Origin: Pestalotiopsis fici W106-1
Taxonomy: Eukaryota; Ascomycota; Sordariomycetes; Amphisphaeriales; Sporocadaceae
Assembly: GCF_000516985.1 (NCBI RefSeq)
Contig: NW_006917094.1
Location: 2,046,001-2,110,000, forward strand
Length of the DNA stretch: 64,000 nt
Direction: 5' to 3'
Position 1 is the first letter of the stretch. Each line of letters opens with the position of its first letter. This document shows positions 45,363 to 57,599 of this stretch, in pieces. Made by a program: the position numbers and the translations under genes. The notes beneath the pieces are model-generated. The model made no database searches. It was not told where the DNA came from and worked only from the letters and a program-made list of their open reading frames with translations.

Positions 45363-46215
45363 ATGTTGAAAAGTTCGGTCAGGGACTATGTAGCCCTCTT
45401 TGGGCGAACCGGCAACGCCATGTGGTGGCAGAACGCGCAGCCGGTAGGGAGAGCAATCTGGGCACGGAATCTGTCGACCCATACGCAGAGTCTGGTCAGG
45501 ACAGCAGGCTCGAGACAACTAGCATCGCTACGCCCTCAGATTGCGAGGAATCTGCCAAAAGCCCGAACCAGTCCCCTGCGGAGCTCGAGGCGCAATTTTC
45601 ACAACACATCTCGCCTGCGAGACGCCAAGAATGCGGCAAAGGAATCGAGTACAAAGGAGGCAGAGCCCCAGGGACTGTCTGCAAGATTGAAGAAACTTTC
45701 CCGCGAGTATGGGTGGACGGCCGTGGGAGTATATCTCGCTCTCAGCGTTCTCGACTTTCCATTCTGCTTCTTATTGGTACGCATCGTGGGAACAGACAGG
45801 ATAGGGGAGATTGAGCATTGGATCGTCTCCAATGTCAAAAAGTTGATCCCGAATTCGGTGCAGGAGAGGTGGACCGCATATCGTAAAGCTCTCAAGGACA
45901 ATGAGCAGGAGACCTTTGGCAACAATAATATCAGCGAACATGCCGAGATGGCGGGCTGGGGCGTCGAGGAAGCCCAAGCTCGGAATCGAGCGGAAGCCAG
46001 TAAGTCTTACCTATGGTCGCTAGATCGTCATTGCAGTATTCCTTCGTGAAGCTTATTTGAGATGCGCAGGCCTGGGAACGCAACTAGCGCTGGCATACGC
46101 TATACACAAGAGTTTCATCTTCATCCGGGTGCCCCTAACAGCGGCCATATTGCCCAAGGTTGTCAAAGTCTTGCGATCCTGGGGTTGGAACATTGGCAAG
46201 AAGGCCAAGCCGTGA
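45363..46215 (+). CDS. Mitochondrial DUF1279 (FAM210/NAT2-like) membrane protein
   Basis: Two exons, 45363-45999 and 46070-46215, with a 70-bp intron (GTAAGT...GCGCAG), encode 260 aa. An in-frame ATG at 45315 would add 16 residues. The first 85 residues are rich in Arg, Ser and Gln with almost no acids, like a matrix-targeting peptide. The DUF1279 core starts near residue 110 (RLKKLSREYGWTAVGVYLALSVLDFPFCFLLVRIVG, of which the hydrophobic half is a membrane helix). It is completed by exon 2 with LALAYAIHKSFIFIRVPLTAAILPKVVKVLRSWGW, a second hydrophobic stretch. Fungal members include yeast NAT2, and animal FAM210A/B act in mitochondrial translation and metabolism. The exact role in fungi is not known. 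Splicing restores the conserved second half, so the model is sound. Confidence 0.85.
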
Positions 46216-49200
46216 GGAAATGAATACTACTCAACTGCGGCGTCGGCATCTGGTCCCGAAAGACGAGAGCAACCACTATCGTACAGAGAAGACTTCAGAG
46301 AGCCAGCGATCCACTCTTTTCTTTCAACAGTGTACAAAACCCTGTAGAATTGCTACCTACTGTATATCGTCACAATACACATAGACACCCTGCTGCTGGA
46401 TCATCTCCCCACAATTAGAGTTGCGAAGACGTAAGTCGTCATTGGCCAACACGACTCGCGTTGCAGGTCATAGTCACAGTATTTCCGTTGGGCCTTGGGT
46501 GCGGCTTTAGTTCAGGTATAACAACCTGGTTAGCTGCAACTGGACCGTTTGAGCAGTGCTCGGGTTGGGGGCCTGAGAGCCCAGGAGGACCTTGACTTGC
46601 CCGTGAGAGAAAAGGTAAAGGACCAAGAAAAAAAAACAAGAATATAAATTTTACGGAATACGGAAGTTCGGTAGTAAAGGATATTCACAATCCCGAAATT
46701 CGTAAGCTGCTGCTATTACCAGTGTTCCTTCTTAGGTAATGTCTCAGTGCTCGGATAATGAGCTATCGCTCCTTCGCAAGAGGGTGGATACGGGAATAAA
46801 ATGTTTTTGTTTGCTTATGGCCCCATCTCGCACCAACTACACTCCAGGGTTTCCCGGCACGAAGACGCAGAGCCCCGTCCCCAGACAGTAGCCTAGGATC
46901 CTGCTGACGAGCGTGGGCTGGGCTTGCTGTGCTCATTCCTTGGCGGGGGGAAGAGATGAGAGATGAGAGATAGAAGAATACCTTGCGCTGTGTACAAAAT
47001 ACTATCTATGCTTGCTAGCATTACAAAAGACCGTTGCAGGTCAGTGGATAGCAGATCCCAGGAGCCGAATACTAGGGAGGTGACATGGGCGGCAAAGTTA
47101 ATGTAAACACTACAGGTAGTACATCGGTACCTGCTATAGCCGATATCTAATGCCACTTTCTAGTGTAGGTAGCCAGGTACATTGTCATCAGCGTCGACTG
47201 CCCACGCCATTTGGCAATGTTTGATGAGGAAATCTAGAATAGTATTGGACCCCCTTGATTTTATCACATGGAAAGAAAGGTAGCTGGCACTTTTGGGCAA
47301 ATGTACTTGTTTCTTGCAGACACAATATATTGGCTTGGATAGTCCCATGGCGCAAGAATTCGCGCTGACCAAGATCCGACTTATATAGAGTTTGCGCTGC
47401 AATATAATGGACAAACCACTGTCAGAAGACACACCAGTCTCGGACAGATTGGCAATATATTATACTATTGTAACACGATGGTGTTCCCTCCCATTTTAGC
47501 ATCCCGTGGTCATAGATGTCTTGAAAAGCACGGCATGTTGTCGTCGGCCTTGGGGGGGTGGCCAGTTACACGAACCCTCAGCAGTTCCAGCTGCTGCTAT
47601 TCTTGTTTGATTAACATAGGATAGACACTACGGAGTAAGTATTTGCCCAGAGTACGTACTTACTGCCAATCCATCCCATGCCATCCCAGAGGCAGAGAGC
47701 GCGAGTTCCCCATGTCCAATTGCCAGGGTTTCCCGTCGGGAAATTCCACCATGACCATCATGACCCTGGCACCTCCACTGAGCGACAAGAGCATTTACCC
47801 AGGGCATCATTCATATCCACACCCTGGGACCCCCGATTTTGCGGGCGGATCACACGCAGGCACAGGGGTCGTTGGAGGCAAAAGGTAGCACTGGTAACAA
47901 CGGTTAGAGACGCTGGGCTGCTGGCCCCCCGCCATGGGATCCTGTCGGTTCCCAGTCGGCCATTTCGCGAATCTTCAACGCCCCTGCCGGCAGGCATCTT
48001 TTGCGTTCGGACGTTTGACCCAAAAGGGAAGCGGGCTCCAACTTCAACCTTCGAGCTATGGAAGCTTAAAATCGCATGATTGAAGATGACGATGCAGCGC
48101 GTGTGTGTGTGTGTGCGTAAAGTACAGTAGCAATAAGCAGCGGCAAGCCAGGAAGTAGGTAAGCAAAGTAGTAAGAAGATGTGCGCTCGCAACGAATTGT
48201 TCGTCCCAATATAATTAATTCTTGGTAAGTGTCTGTAGATCAATCACACTACAAGCTTTTGCTTCCGGTGGACTCATGATCCAGTCTCATCACAGTACAC
48301 AACGTACATACACAGCCCGCTCTCTGCTTGGTATTATTTACTGCTCCTTCATAAGCAACAAGAAGGGAGAGAAGGGCAATTCTTCGGGAGCCGGTATCCA
48401 AAGTATCCAGCAAATAAAGTTCGCCACCTCCACGTCGCAGACAATTAGTAGCTGCGCAAAAAGGTCCTAGATAATGTGATTCCGAAATGAACACAGCACT
48501 AGATAATGCTCTCTCTCTCTTTCTCTTGCACGCGCTGAACCTCGCTGGCCTCGGATGCACACATCCAGGTACGTCGGAAACTTAGAATAGTTAGCGAAAT
48601 GATGGGGGAGTGGTACTGTGGTATGATGGGTAAGTAAAACGTCCCTGGTAAGTATTTTGGAGCCACTTGTGCAGCTCTTGTGCACGTCTTGTGCGTGTTT
48701 TGGCAGCTGTCGAGTGGGCGCCCCATCAGATCTGGTACTTGACCAGGGGTGTTTTATTTACGCCTACAACCACAGTAGTTCGCTTTCTTCTCCCGCGCTT
48801 CTTTGCTTTGGTGTGCTATGTACTATGTATGGCGGTTACTGTAGCTAGGTAGGTAGGTATTATTCATGCCCGCCATCCTTTTTTTTTTTTTTTTTTTTTC
48901 CCTTCGGAGCGGTCGACGCCGCCGCCGCACAAACGCCCGCCCCGGCTTATCGCACTGGCAGCGAACCTGACATGCTTCTAGAGGCATTCCACGCATGCCG
49001 CCGGTTCAATGCTTCGTATGCGTTCGTTTTACGCGCCGTTTTGTTCAACGATCCCAAACCCAAGCCTTTTCCCCCCCTTGGATCGTTGAGGGAGAAAAAC
49101 CGTTCCAATCTTCTTGGTTGAATTTTTTTCGCCACCCATCGGTCTCCTTTTGGCGGATACCAAGCCTTTTACCATTTCCCCTCCCCTATTACCCAGGGTA

Positions 49201-50345
49201 TCTTATGTTGTTCTCCTCACTTGTCAGTCGATCAGTGTTCTGACCACCCTGATCGTGTTGGTCGAGGCCCGGACATGCGCCACATGTCGATGGAACAAAG
49301 AGATTCTAGCCTCCTCTTCTCCATTTCCCATCCCACCACCCTGCAAATATATGCATATAATTGAATGTGTGACTGGACTAAGGACCCTGCATTCCCTTTT
49401 TTTTTTTAAACAAAAAACTTTGGATTCGAAAAGGATACACAGAGCGAGGCCTCTCGCCGCATCACTCAGAACTGACGAGTCAAGACCAGTAGGTCATATG
49501 ATCTGCGCGTGGAGCCCCCTTTGAAGAAAAGATTGAGCAAAAAGGCCAGACCTGTGTGGTGGATATAGCAATAGTTGTGTCACTGGTCATGATTATCAAC
49601 TTTACTTGGTGCCATTGGCAAGTGCGGTTGTTGGACAGCCGCCCGTAGTATCGAATTCTCTCGAGACCACGATCGTGTATCTTTATCTCCTTTTTTCCTT
49701 TCGTGTACCATTTTACTTCCTTTGGGTCCGTTGAATGACTAGAGATGTAATAGGCTTCTAGAGCATCCATAGTCTTGAAACGGCACGTGCTGGACTAAAA
49801 ATTGTACCGGAGTGAGGTACAGTATCCATGCGCCCTTGGGGTCTCGCGTTATCCCAGATGACCATGTGGGAGCCACAATCTGATTAGACTTTGGCATGAA
49901 ACCCCCCCTGCGGTGACGATTATAGTAAGAGTACGTAGCCGGAGTAAGAGCGAGAGGGGTGGTGGTGTGTAGAGGTGGGCATCCGGGAAAGAAATAGCGG
50001 AAAAGAGGGTGCGCACTTCCCGGAAAATCCTCCGACTCTGTGTGTGCGTATGGGTGTGCGACAAGGAACAAGGAAATCACAAGAGACGAATGAACTGTAT
50101 TCCGGTACGGGGTCTTCTTGCATCCCGACGCAGGTAGCAGGTAGGAAGCCGTTCTGCCGCCCTGTCAAGAGGGAGAACCCGTGCACTATACAATGTGGCC
50201 TGGATGATGATGAGGCGTTTGCTTAATGTGCCTGTCTCGGCCAGCTCTGAGCTCGGATTGGAGGAGCCCTCTGCAGGAATTCCCGATTTGGGTTGGACTA
50301 GCGCCTACTGGTGATGCCAAATGGTTTCTATGAGAATAGTATGGG

Positions 50346-50346
<1 letters not shown>

Positions 50347-50402
<56 letters not shown>
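50347..50402. repeat. (TG)n microsatellite, left part
   Basis: An almost pure TG run that ends at the N gap. The true length is unknown because the gap lies inside the repeat. The Cys/Val-rich open frames over it are artefacts. Confidence 0.9.
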
Positions 50403-50403
50403 G

Positions 50404-50503
50404 NNNNNNNNNNNNNNNNNNNNNNNNNNNNNNNNNNNNNNNNNNNNNNNNNNNNNNNNNNNNNNNNNNNNNNNNNNNNNNNNNNNNNNNNNNNNNNNNN
50501 NNN
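50404..50503. other. Assembly gap of exactly 100 N
   Basis: One hundred N bases, the usual placeholder for a gap of unknown size, between two TG runs. The assembly stopped in the microsatellite, so sequence may be missing here. Confidence 0.98.

Positions 50504-50558
<55 letters not shown>
50504..50558. repeat. (TG)n microsatellite, right part
   Basis: A pure TG run directly after the gap, in the same phase and orientation as the left part. It is probably one long repeat. Confidence 0.9.
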
Positions 50559-50559
<1 letters not shown>

Positions 50560-52140
50560 GGCCTACCCGATGTCTGCCTATTCGTTGTTGTCATGGTAAG
50601 TTAGGTTGGGCACACCTATATGTGTATGCAGAGCGCGTGTCGCTTTTCCAACGACCAAACAAATGTCGTGGGATCTGAGAAAAGGATGCTCATCGTTTCT
50701 GCCGCTCCAAGCGAATGACCTGAGACACAGCAATCGACGCTATCTCAAGGCTGAAGGCGGTGGGCAAACCTTAACAACCCTTAGCCGGCCGCTGGGTATT
50801 CCAGGTTGTAGTCCCAGAGGGAATCCCTTTGAGAGAGGCACAATTTGGCCCAAGCTAAATTCTGAATCGCGGCTTGTTCGGAGCTTGGGAAGACAACGAG
50901 TAGAGTGAAGAACACTGCGAGAATAAGGGAACGAGAAGGAAGAGGAAGAAGAAGGAAAAAGAAACAAAAAAGATCCATCCCTGTTCTTCATCATCCTTGG
51001 GCCCCCATGCAATAAAATGCTTTTTCCGTATTGTAGCCATAACCGCTCAAGCATATTCCGCACTGCCACGAGGCTTCCAACGGATTGTAAGGCAAAAGGC
51101 AAGACAAGAAACCCCACGGTCGATCGATGCGTATACCCCCTCCCCTCCTTCTCGTTGTCAAATTGTTTACCTCAATCTTCCTTGCTTCTTTGCCTTGCTA
51201 CATTACCGGACTTACATGCGCACGAGAAGTAATTTGCGCTCGATATGTCATATGTAAGATGGCGCATCGTACTTGTTTCTCAGCCCCAGTCGCATCGGCG
51301 TAGCGGACCGGCCGGTATCCGTTGCATTCGCCCAATCTCATTCGTGGTGGTGGCTCAGTCCGACCATCATTCATTACCAACCTACCTACCTACCTAACCT
51401 ACTTACTTACACGAGGTGTCTTATCCATGGCGGTGAGGACGCACGAAACAGAGAAATGGGGAACAATCGAAAAAAGGATGAGTAAAAAAAAAAATGGTGA
51501 AGATCGGTTAATTTGGCAGCAAACTCTGTTCTGACTCGCAAAGAAGATAGATGGTCCCTTGGAACGGGGCGAGTGATGTAGACTTGGGATGGGGGTTCAA
51601 AATAACGTCAGAGAGAGTGGGAAGAAAAGGAGTGGCTTCCACGCGTTTAGCTGTGGTGCAAAAGTAACCATTTGGACCTAGAAAGAGTGGAAACCCTGGG
51701 GGTGGATTCTGTTTGGCGGCGGCGCGGGCGCTCTTTGGTTTCGTGACCAAATCCACGGATTCGGGTCACCAGAAGAAAAAGTAGAACAAGTATGAAGAAA
51801 AACGAGGATGCGACTCGGCCAATAGAATTTTGACTCGCGCCCTGTGTGACCGATGCGTGGAGCGGGTGCAAACTGAAAATTTCAAGATCCCCTACGCAGA
51901 CTCGAAGAGAACGGAGAGAATAGGAGGCAAGTCAGTTCGGTCAGTCAAGCGGTCAGCTAAAAATACAAAGAAGGTTTCGATGGTTGGCGAGGACAGCGAA
52001 AATCTGCTGCTGTCGTGTACTCGTAATCACAACTAGTCGAATCTTATATCGACATGATTCCGACTAACGGGACGGTTTTCCAGATCCTGTTGGGCAGCTT
52101 GGCAGCCGGCTACCTGTCAGAGCCAGTAGTAGTCCACGTC

Positions 52141-52170
52141 TCTCTTTCTCTCTCTCTCTCTCTCTCTTTT
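52141..52170. repeat. (TC)n microsatellite
   Basis: A TC/CT run with one imperfection, ending in TTTT. It lies in the gene-poor region. Pyrimidine tracts of this kind are common in fungal promoters. Confidence 0.8.
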
Positions 52171-53950
52171 CCCTCGTGTCTCGCCAGGGACCAGTAGGCA
52201 CAAAAGAGGGAAGGGAGGAACTTTTCTTTCAAAAATAAACTAAAAAGGAAGGGAACCTGACAGCATCATGATCTCACAGCACAGCGCGCGTGTCCAAAAG
52301 TTCTCTGTCAGGTTGAGTGGGCTTGTATGAATAATGATTTGCCTGCGCTTGTGCCCCCCAATACCGACACAGATTTCTTTGCCTTCTCGACGTGCACAGG
52401 TACAGTAGCGGCATGTGAGAGAGGGAAGAGTAGAACAGACGTAGAAGGAGGAGAAGTAGTGGAAACCTCTTCAAAGCAGCTAGTGATGGCATCGTTGTCC
52501 ATGCGAAAGAGGGATCGCTCAAATGGCAATCGTGATGATGGGGGTTTCTTAGATGGAGTGGTGTGGAATAGTACTACCACCGGCACACATACGTACGTTC
52601 GATAGCGCCCATTGAATTCCCATGCTGTGGAAAGTATTCCGTCGCTCATGGTCTAGTGTACCTACGTACCGACGCAGCATGGAAGCACAAGGAGTCGTCG
52701 TTTACTAAACTGAAGTAGTAGTTATAGTAGAATGTCGTGGGGTTCACTCAATTGATTATAGTACTAAATTGCCCAAGCAGGAGGAGGGAGGGATAGACAT
52801 GTACGTACCTCGCTACATTACATAGACTACGCTGCATGGCTGGCTGGCCATGCGATGCGGCCTAGGCGACAGCAAAGACACAACATGGAACAAATGTACA
52901 CAGACAGACAAGTTAGCTAGGGTCATGGCTATGAGTGGACCTACCAGCGCAGCCCAGACGTCTGGGCCGTGTACCGAAGACTTCTAGTCGGGAAGCCAAA
53001 GGTAATCCAAAGGCAAGGTACGAATCAGGCAACATGTCCGCGAGCCCGCCCCGCAAGCCGGAATGAGATGCGATACCCATGGGCTATGTCACGCCAGGGA
53101 CCCCATAATAGTAACTTTTCTGACTGACCCTCACCTGTCTGTCCGGTTCAAAGAAAAAAAAAAAAAATACTTTGCCGCAAAAGTGGTGGCGCGTCTGATA
53201 CGCAGAAGGGTACATCCCTTCCCGGGTCGTGTAAATGAGTAGTGCAAGTAGTAGGATCTGACTACTGGACCTACACTACATTACATGCTAGACGACTGGG
53301 CCTGAGTACCTCATACTTCCCTTCCATACCTACACTACATTGCCATCAAAGACCGGGACGAGATCTCCGCCCTAGTGTAGCGCCGTGGGTGGCACGTTTG
53401 AGTAGGTAGTAGGTAAGAGAGAAGTAAGAGGGAGAGGAAACGCCGTGCCCTGCATGCTTGTATTAAAAGCCATTGGTGATCCCGTTCATGGAAGCCTCCC
53501 ACCCTGCCAACCATTTCAGCAAACCACACTTCAGCCTGTCCCACGCCCTTGCCCTCCAACAAAGCAAACAACTTGTGCATTGCCCATCATCATTGGAACA
53601 GGTTACCACCGGCTTTGATCTTTTGGTTCCCAGGTTCGGTTACCATATACTACATACGACTTGTTTACATTGGGATACATTGTCTCGAGAGGGAAAGAAG
53701 TACGGGCCCTATACGCAGCCAACCAATACCACATTCAGGCAAAGCTTCCAGGCCAGGAAATTTATCTTCTCGTCCCAAGGTCAAGATCTGTTTAGATCTC
53801 AGATCCCCCAGACCATTTATTGTTTCCCCAGACCGACGCCCGTCTCGTCAGCCAGCAGCAGCAGCAGTAGTACCGGATCCGGACCCTTGCTGAAGAGCTC
53901 TCGTTATACATCACCTGTATAACCAGAAGACAGACAACCAGCATACCCAT

Positions 53951-53952
53951 AT

Positions 53953-53984
<32 letters not shown>

Positions 53985-53988
53985 ATAA
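53951..53988. repeat. (AC)n followed by (AT)n and TATAAAG
   Basis: A CA-rich run goes over into ATATATATAAAG about 40 bp upstream of the ATG at 54026. It is both a microsatellite and a possible TATA/leader element of the small gene that follows. Confidence 0.6.
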
Positions 53989-54025
53989 AGAGAGAGCCTT
54001 GTCGTCGTTATTCGACCATTACTCA

Positions 54026-54451
54026 ATGACGATGCTTCTTGTCAACCCCCAGGAAGTGCAACCCCACACATACTACATGAACTACCGGCTAGCAACAACA
54101 TCGGCGCCCACAGTCAACAACATCCTCAGCATGCCTTCGCAACACCACGAGAGACATCACCACCAGTCGGGCGCCTACTCGTCCTACAGCAACACGGTTG
54201 CTCAGGCCTTGGAGATTGCTCGAGAGAGCCCCGATGGCGCAATGGACCCCACCGTGAGCAGCATACTGGAAAACGCCATTGCTCAGATATGGTCAAAGGT
54301 GCAGTCGCACCCAGATTCATACGTCATGACGAGGGACGAGTTCGCCGTCTTCAACTACTTCCAGCACCGCTTCCAGGGCGATAAGGCAGCTGATGCTGCC
54401 AGGTCCCGCTACTGGAGCAACACCAAGGGAGACAGCACAAAAGGGGCTTAG
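54026..54451 (+). CDS. Small conserved fungal protein of unknown function
   Basis: 141 aa from the first in-frame ATG at 54026 (MTMLLVNPQEV). The N-terminal half is Ser/His/Gln/Tyr-rich and probably disordered. The C-terminal half is a compact helical domain: TVAQALEIARESPDGAMDPTVSSILENAIAQIW, then SYVMTRDEFAVFNYFQHRFQGDKAADAARSRYW. I believe this second block recurs in short Pezizomycotina proteins, but I know no function for it. There is no signal peptide or membrane span. The gene stands alone in a 17.8-kb gene-poor stretch. Its upstream region is long and rich in pyrimidine tracts, as expected for a highly regulated or highly expressed fungal gene with a long leader. That interpretation is inference. 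Confidence 0.7.
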   Translation: MTMLLVNPQEVQPHTYYMNYRLATTSAPTVNNILSMPSQHHERHHHQSGAYSSYSNTVAQALEIARESPDGAMDPTVSSILENAIAQIWSKVQSHPDSYVMTRDEFAVFNYFQHRFQGDKAADAARSRYWSNTKGDSTKGA

Positions 54452-57400
54452 AGAGTCTCATATATGGGGCTCTGAGGTCATATCATGTCCGAAGCAGCAG
54501 CAACAACAAAAAAGCGATTATAGACAGCCCTACGAGGCTCCCTTCTTGGCCGATTCCTGCAAGGCCGCAGCGTGCGCGTCTGTCCTTTTCCTGCCTACAA
54601 TTACTACTTCCGTCCAAGTCGTTGCTTTCTTTTTCTTGATTTCCCACTCATCCCAACCCATTCGCACCAATCAGAGACACAGCCTGACATCCTCCCCAGC
54701 GCGCGGCGGGGAGGAGCTCAGAAAGAGCCCGGCGAGAACGGTGGCAGCAGCATCAAACAGCAGCAAGCAATACACAACGGGACCGAACGTTTGGGTGGCC
54801 AGAAAAAGCTACATCCGGTAATAATATGGTAGCTACGGTGCCCCCTGCTCATGGTCCTTGAACATGCCATGGACTGAATCCACCGGTGACTGACCCCACT
54901 GCCAGGGGGGTCAGCAGTGCCGAGCATCCGATATTCTCTGGCTCGGTCAAATGAGCGCTGGCAAGGTTCAGGATAGCTGCAATGCGACAGCAGCAGCACA
55001 GCACAAGCAAGCAAAAGCCAGAGTGACAGGCCCAGCAGCGCCTGGTGGTCTCGGGCAAGGCCAGGACAGCAGCAGACGCAGAAGCTGCTGTAGACTACTG
55101 TACCTAGGTCCCTGTGGCTTTTTTTCCCCCCTCTCTCGTTGCTGTAAGCAATAGCTGCTAAGCAGCCACAATCTGTGGTGTACTTGCACACATGGCCTTA
55201 TCACGGTTCCCGCCTCATCTGCATGGCCAGTTCCTTTTCAGATCACCCTTGACGTATCGCAAGATACTCTGCAGGACCCTGTCGCTTTGCCAGTTTAGCT
55301 GCAGACTTGCTTGGCTACGCAACGGTCATCTATCAATTTTTGGATATGCACATCAGACCGACCTCAAGTCCTTTGCCTTGCTCGTTCTGCTCTGTTTGGC
55401 TGTTGCTCATGGGAACAAAAAAAAACATGCTTCTTTTACTTTCATTGCATTGCATCGCATCATGTACCTTGCGAAACGATCATCAATGGCATTGCGGATC
55501 TCTCATGGCTGGATTTCTTTTCCTGCTCGGTTTGTGGTCATTGTCTCTCCATGTTTGGCGTTACCTCGAGTCAGCAAAAATCGACCACTTTTCGGAAGGT
55601 CACCGGCGTTTGGTAGTCCTTGATTGGCTCAATCTCCTGAGATCCTCATGTGGCTTCATCATCATCCTCGGCAACCCTGAGCAATCTTCGTGCCGCGAGC
55701 CTTCACCGGTGGCTCCTATCTCGATCCGACCTGCATCCCCCTTGGGGGCCCAGCGTAGAGGCGGTCGTCAAATAAAGTCATTAGGATGTTCTCCGTCGCC
55801 AAGACAAAAAGTCGGCCGTGTCTGTCCAACCTTGTCTGCTGTTTATGGTACATTCCGGCATCCGTCAAGTCTATTGCCCAGTATCGTCCCCACCGGGCGC
55901 ACCCGGGGAGTCACCGCCAAGAAAAGTTGCAGCGACTGTGCCGTCTGCTTATTAAACATCATGCTATTCTTTCCACAGGGGGAGGCGGTCGGTGGGCGCG
56001 AGCAAATGAGTATTCCAGGGATGTCGTACCCCGCGAGAGCGACCGAGCGAGCTAGCTTGTGCTCACGATGACGCAGCTATAATAGATTTGCACATTTTTG
56101 TTTTCTGCTTTTGTTATGGGATCATGGCTTGTTTTTTGCTTTTAATTATGGCAAGCCGTTTTATTGGTGGGTCATGGGCAAGAATGCGGACAAGAGATCT
56201 GATAGACTAGCGATCTCTGACTTTTATGATAGGCAATTATACCCCACCTAGCTATGAATTCATTCAAAGTCTTTATCATCAACTACTCGTTCATGCACTG
56301 TTGGTGAGAATTGATCGACCTTGAGTATAGTGGTGCCACAGCGACATATCACCATGGCATGCTCTGTTGACTGCAGAGCTTACATTGGCGTCTTTGACTA
56401 GCATTGGTTGGGATATTCAGAGATCATGATTGTAAAACTCGGTCCAAGGCCGATCACCCAAAATCCGGTTACCTTGTCACAGCCTGGATGTACCAACAGG
56501 ACACACAATGTACATTGGAGCAACTGCTACTTACCGCCCACTACGTGCTACCTCGGCCTGATGAGACGCCATCTATATACATAGTCCATCCGTCCATGCC
56601 CCGTCTGCGCGTCAATCGCGCTTGGCGTTTTCATTCACGAGAAGACAGTCGCGGCGCACTTGATTGGCCAGACTACATGTCCTGGAACCTCAAACCAGGG
56701 CCGTCTTGTCCTTATGTGGCCGCTGGTGGTGATGGTAACATGTGTTCTGATGCAATATTGACAGCATCGATACTATCTGTTTTGCTACACTACGTACGGC
56801 CCGACCCACTATGACCATCCATTCGATAGGCCATGACCAAGTCGCCGGGCAATATCAATATTATTGAACCACGGGACGCTTTGGACAACAGCCATTCCTA
56901 TTCCTGGTGCTTCTTACAGGAAAGGGAGAACCGGTGTACCGTGAACGGCTGGGACCTTGACGCCTTTGATTGACAATGAACATGAACAAATTGTCATTCA
57001 AAACCAATTCCCTTGGGTTGACTGAGTTGTCTGTCCCTTGTGTTACGTTTTCGCTCTGCTGGGTCTGAGAAGGGGTCTAGGCTATAAGTCACTGCAACTG
57101 CTGGCTGGCGGGCGACGGACTGTATGTACCATGGTTCGCCCATTGATGGGCGCACAGCGCACCTCCAGAAGTGAGGACCAGTCAACCCAAGAACCGAGAC
57201 ACAGCAAGAGAGGAAAGAAAAACCAAAAGGCTAGGGCGTATGCGCAATTGTAAAAACGACCTCGTTTCTTTTTCTCGTAGCTTGAATGCTTGGTAGCCAA
57301 GGGACATGGTCACATCGGGCGCACTGCCCAACCGCCCCGTGGGTAGAGTTCGGCGGGTTGGTATTTACACTTTTCTCCCTAACAGAGGTAAACCATAATT

Positions 57401-57599
57401 CAACTCTCTTAGCACCTCTCTCAAAAAAAGAACAACTGAATCGTTTTCAGGTCGCCGTCCACTGGGAGGTTTCAGTCATTTGACTAACACTATTTTAAGA
57501 CTATGCGAAACTCGAACTGACTCTTGAATTCATACATACCTATACCGCCCTATAGTGAACTACAACATTGCAATCATCTGACCATCCATCTCAAACACA

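Larger units (their letters stand above)
46216..54025. other. Gene-poor region with microsatellites and an assembly gap
   Basis: About 7.8 kb without a supported gene. It contains a T21 tract (48879-48899), CT-rich stretches near 49060-49200, the TG repeat and N gap at 50347-50558, a TC repeat (52141-52170), TACC/TAGG tetranucleotide patches (about 48846-48858 and 51380-51400), and a CA/TA tract next to the next gene. Open frames are short and overlapping. It resembles long upstream regulatory or untranslated sequence rather than transposon remains. Confidence 0.5.

Noticed and set aside
50311..50678. Cys/Val and His/Thr repeat proteins over the TG tract
   Set aside because: They are translations of a TG/CA microsatellite and of N bases.
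55192..56071. Overlapping plus-strand ORFs of 143 and 254 codons
   Set aside because: They overlap in different frames, have no motif or good start context, and consist of unremarkable composition in a non-coding region.
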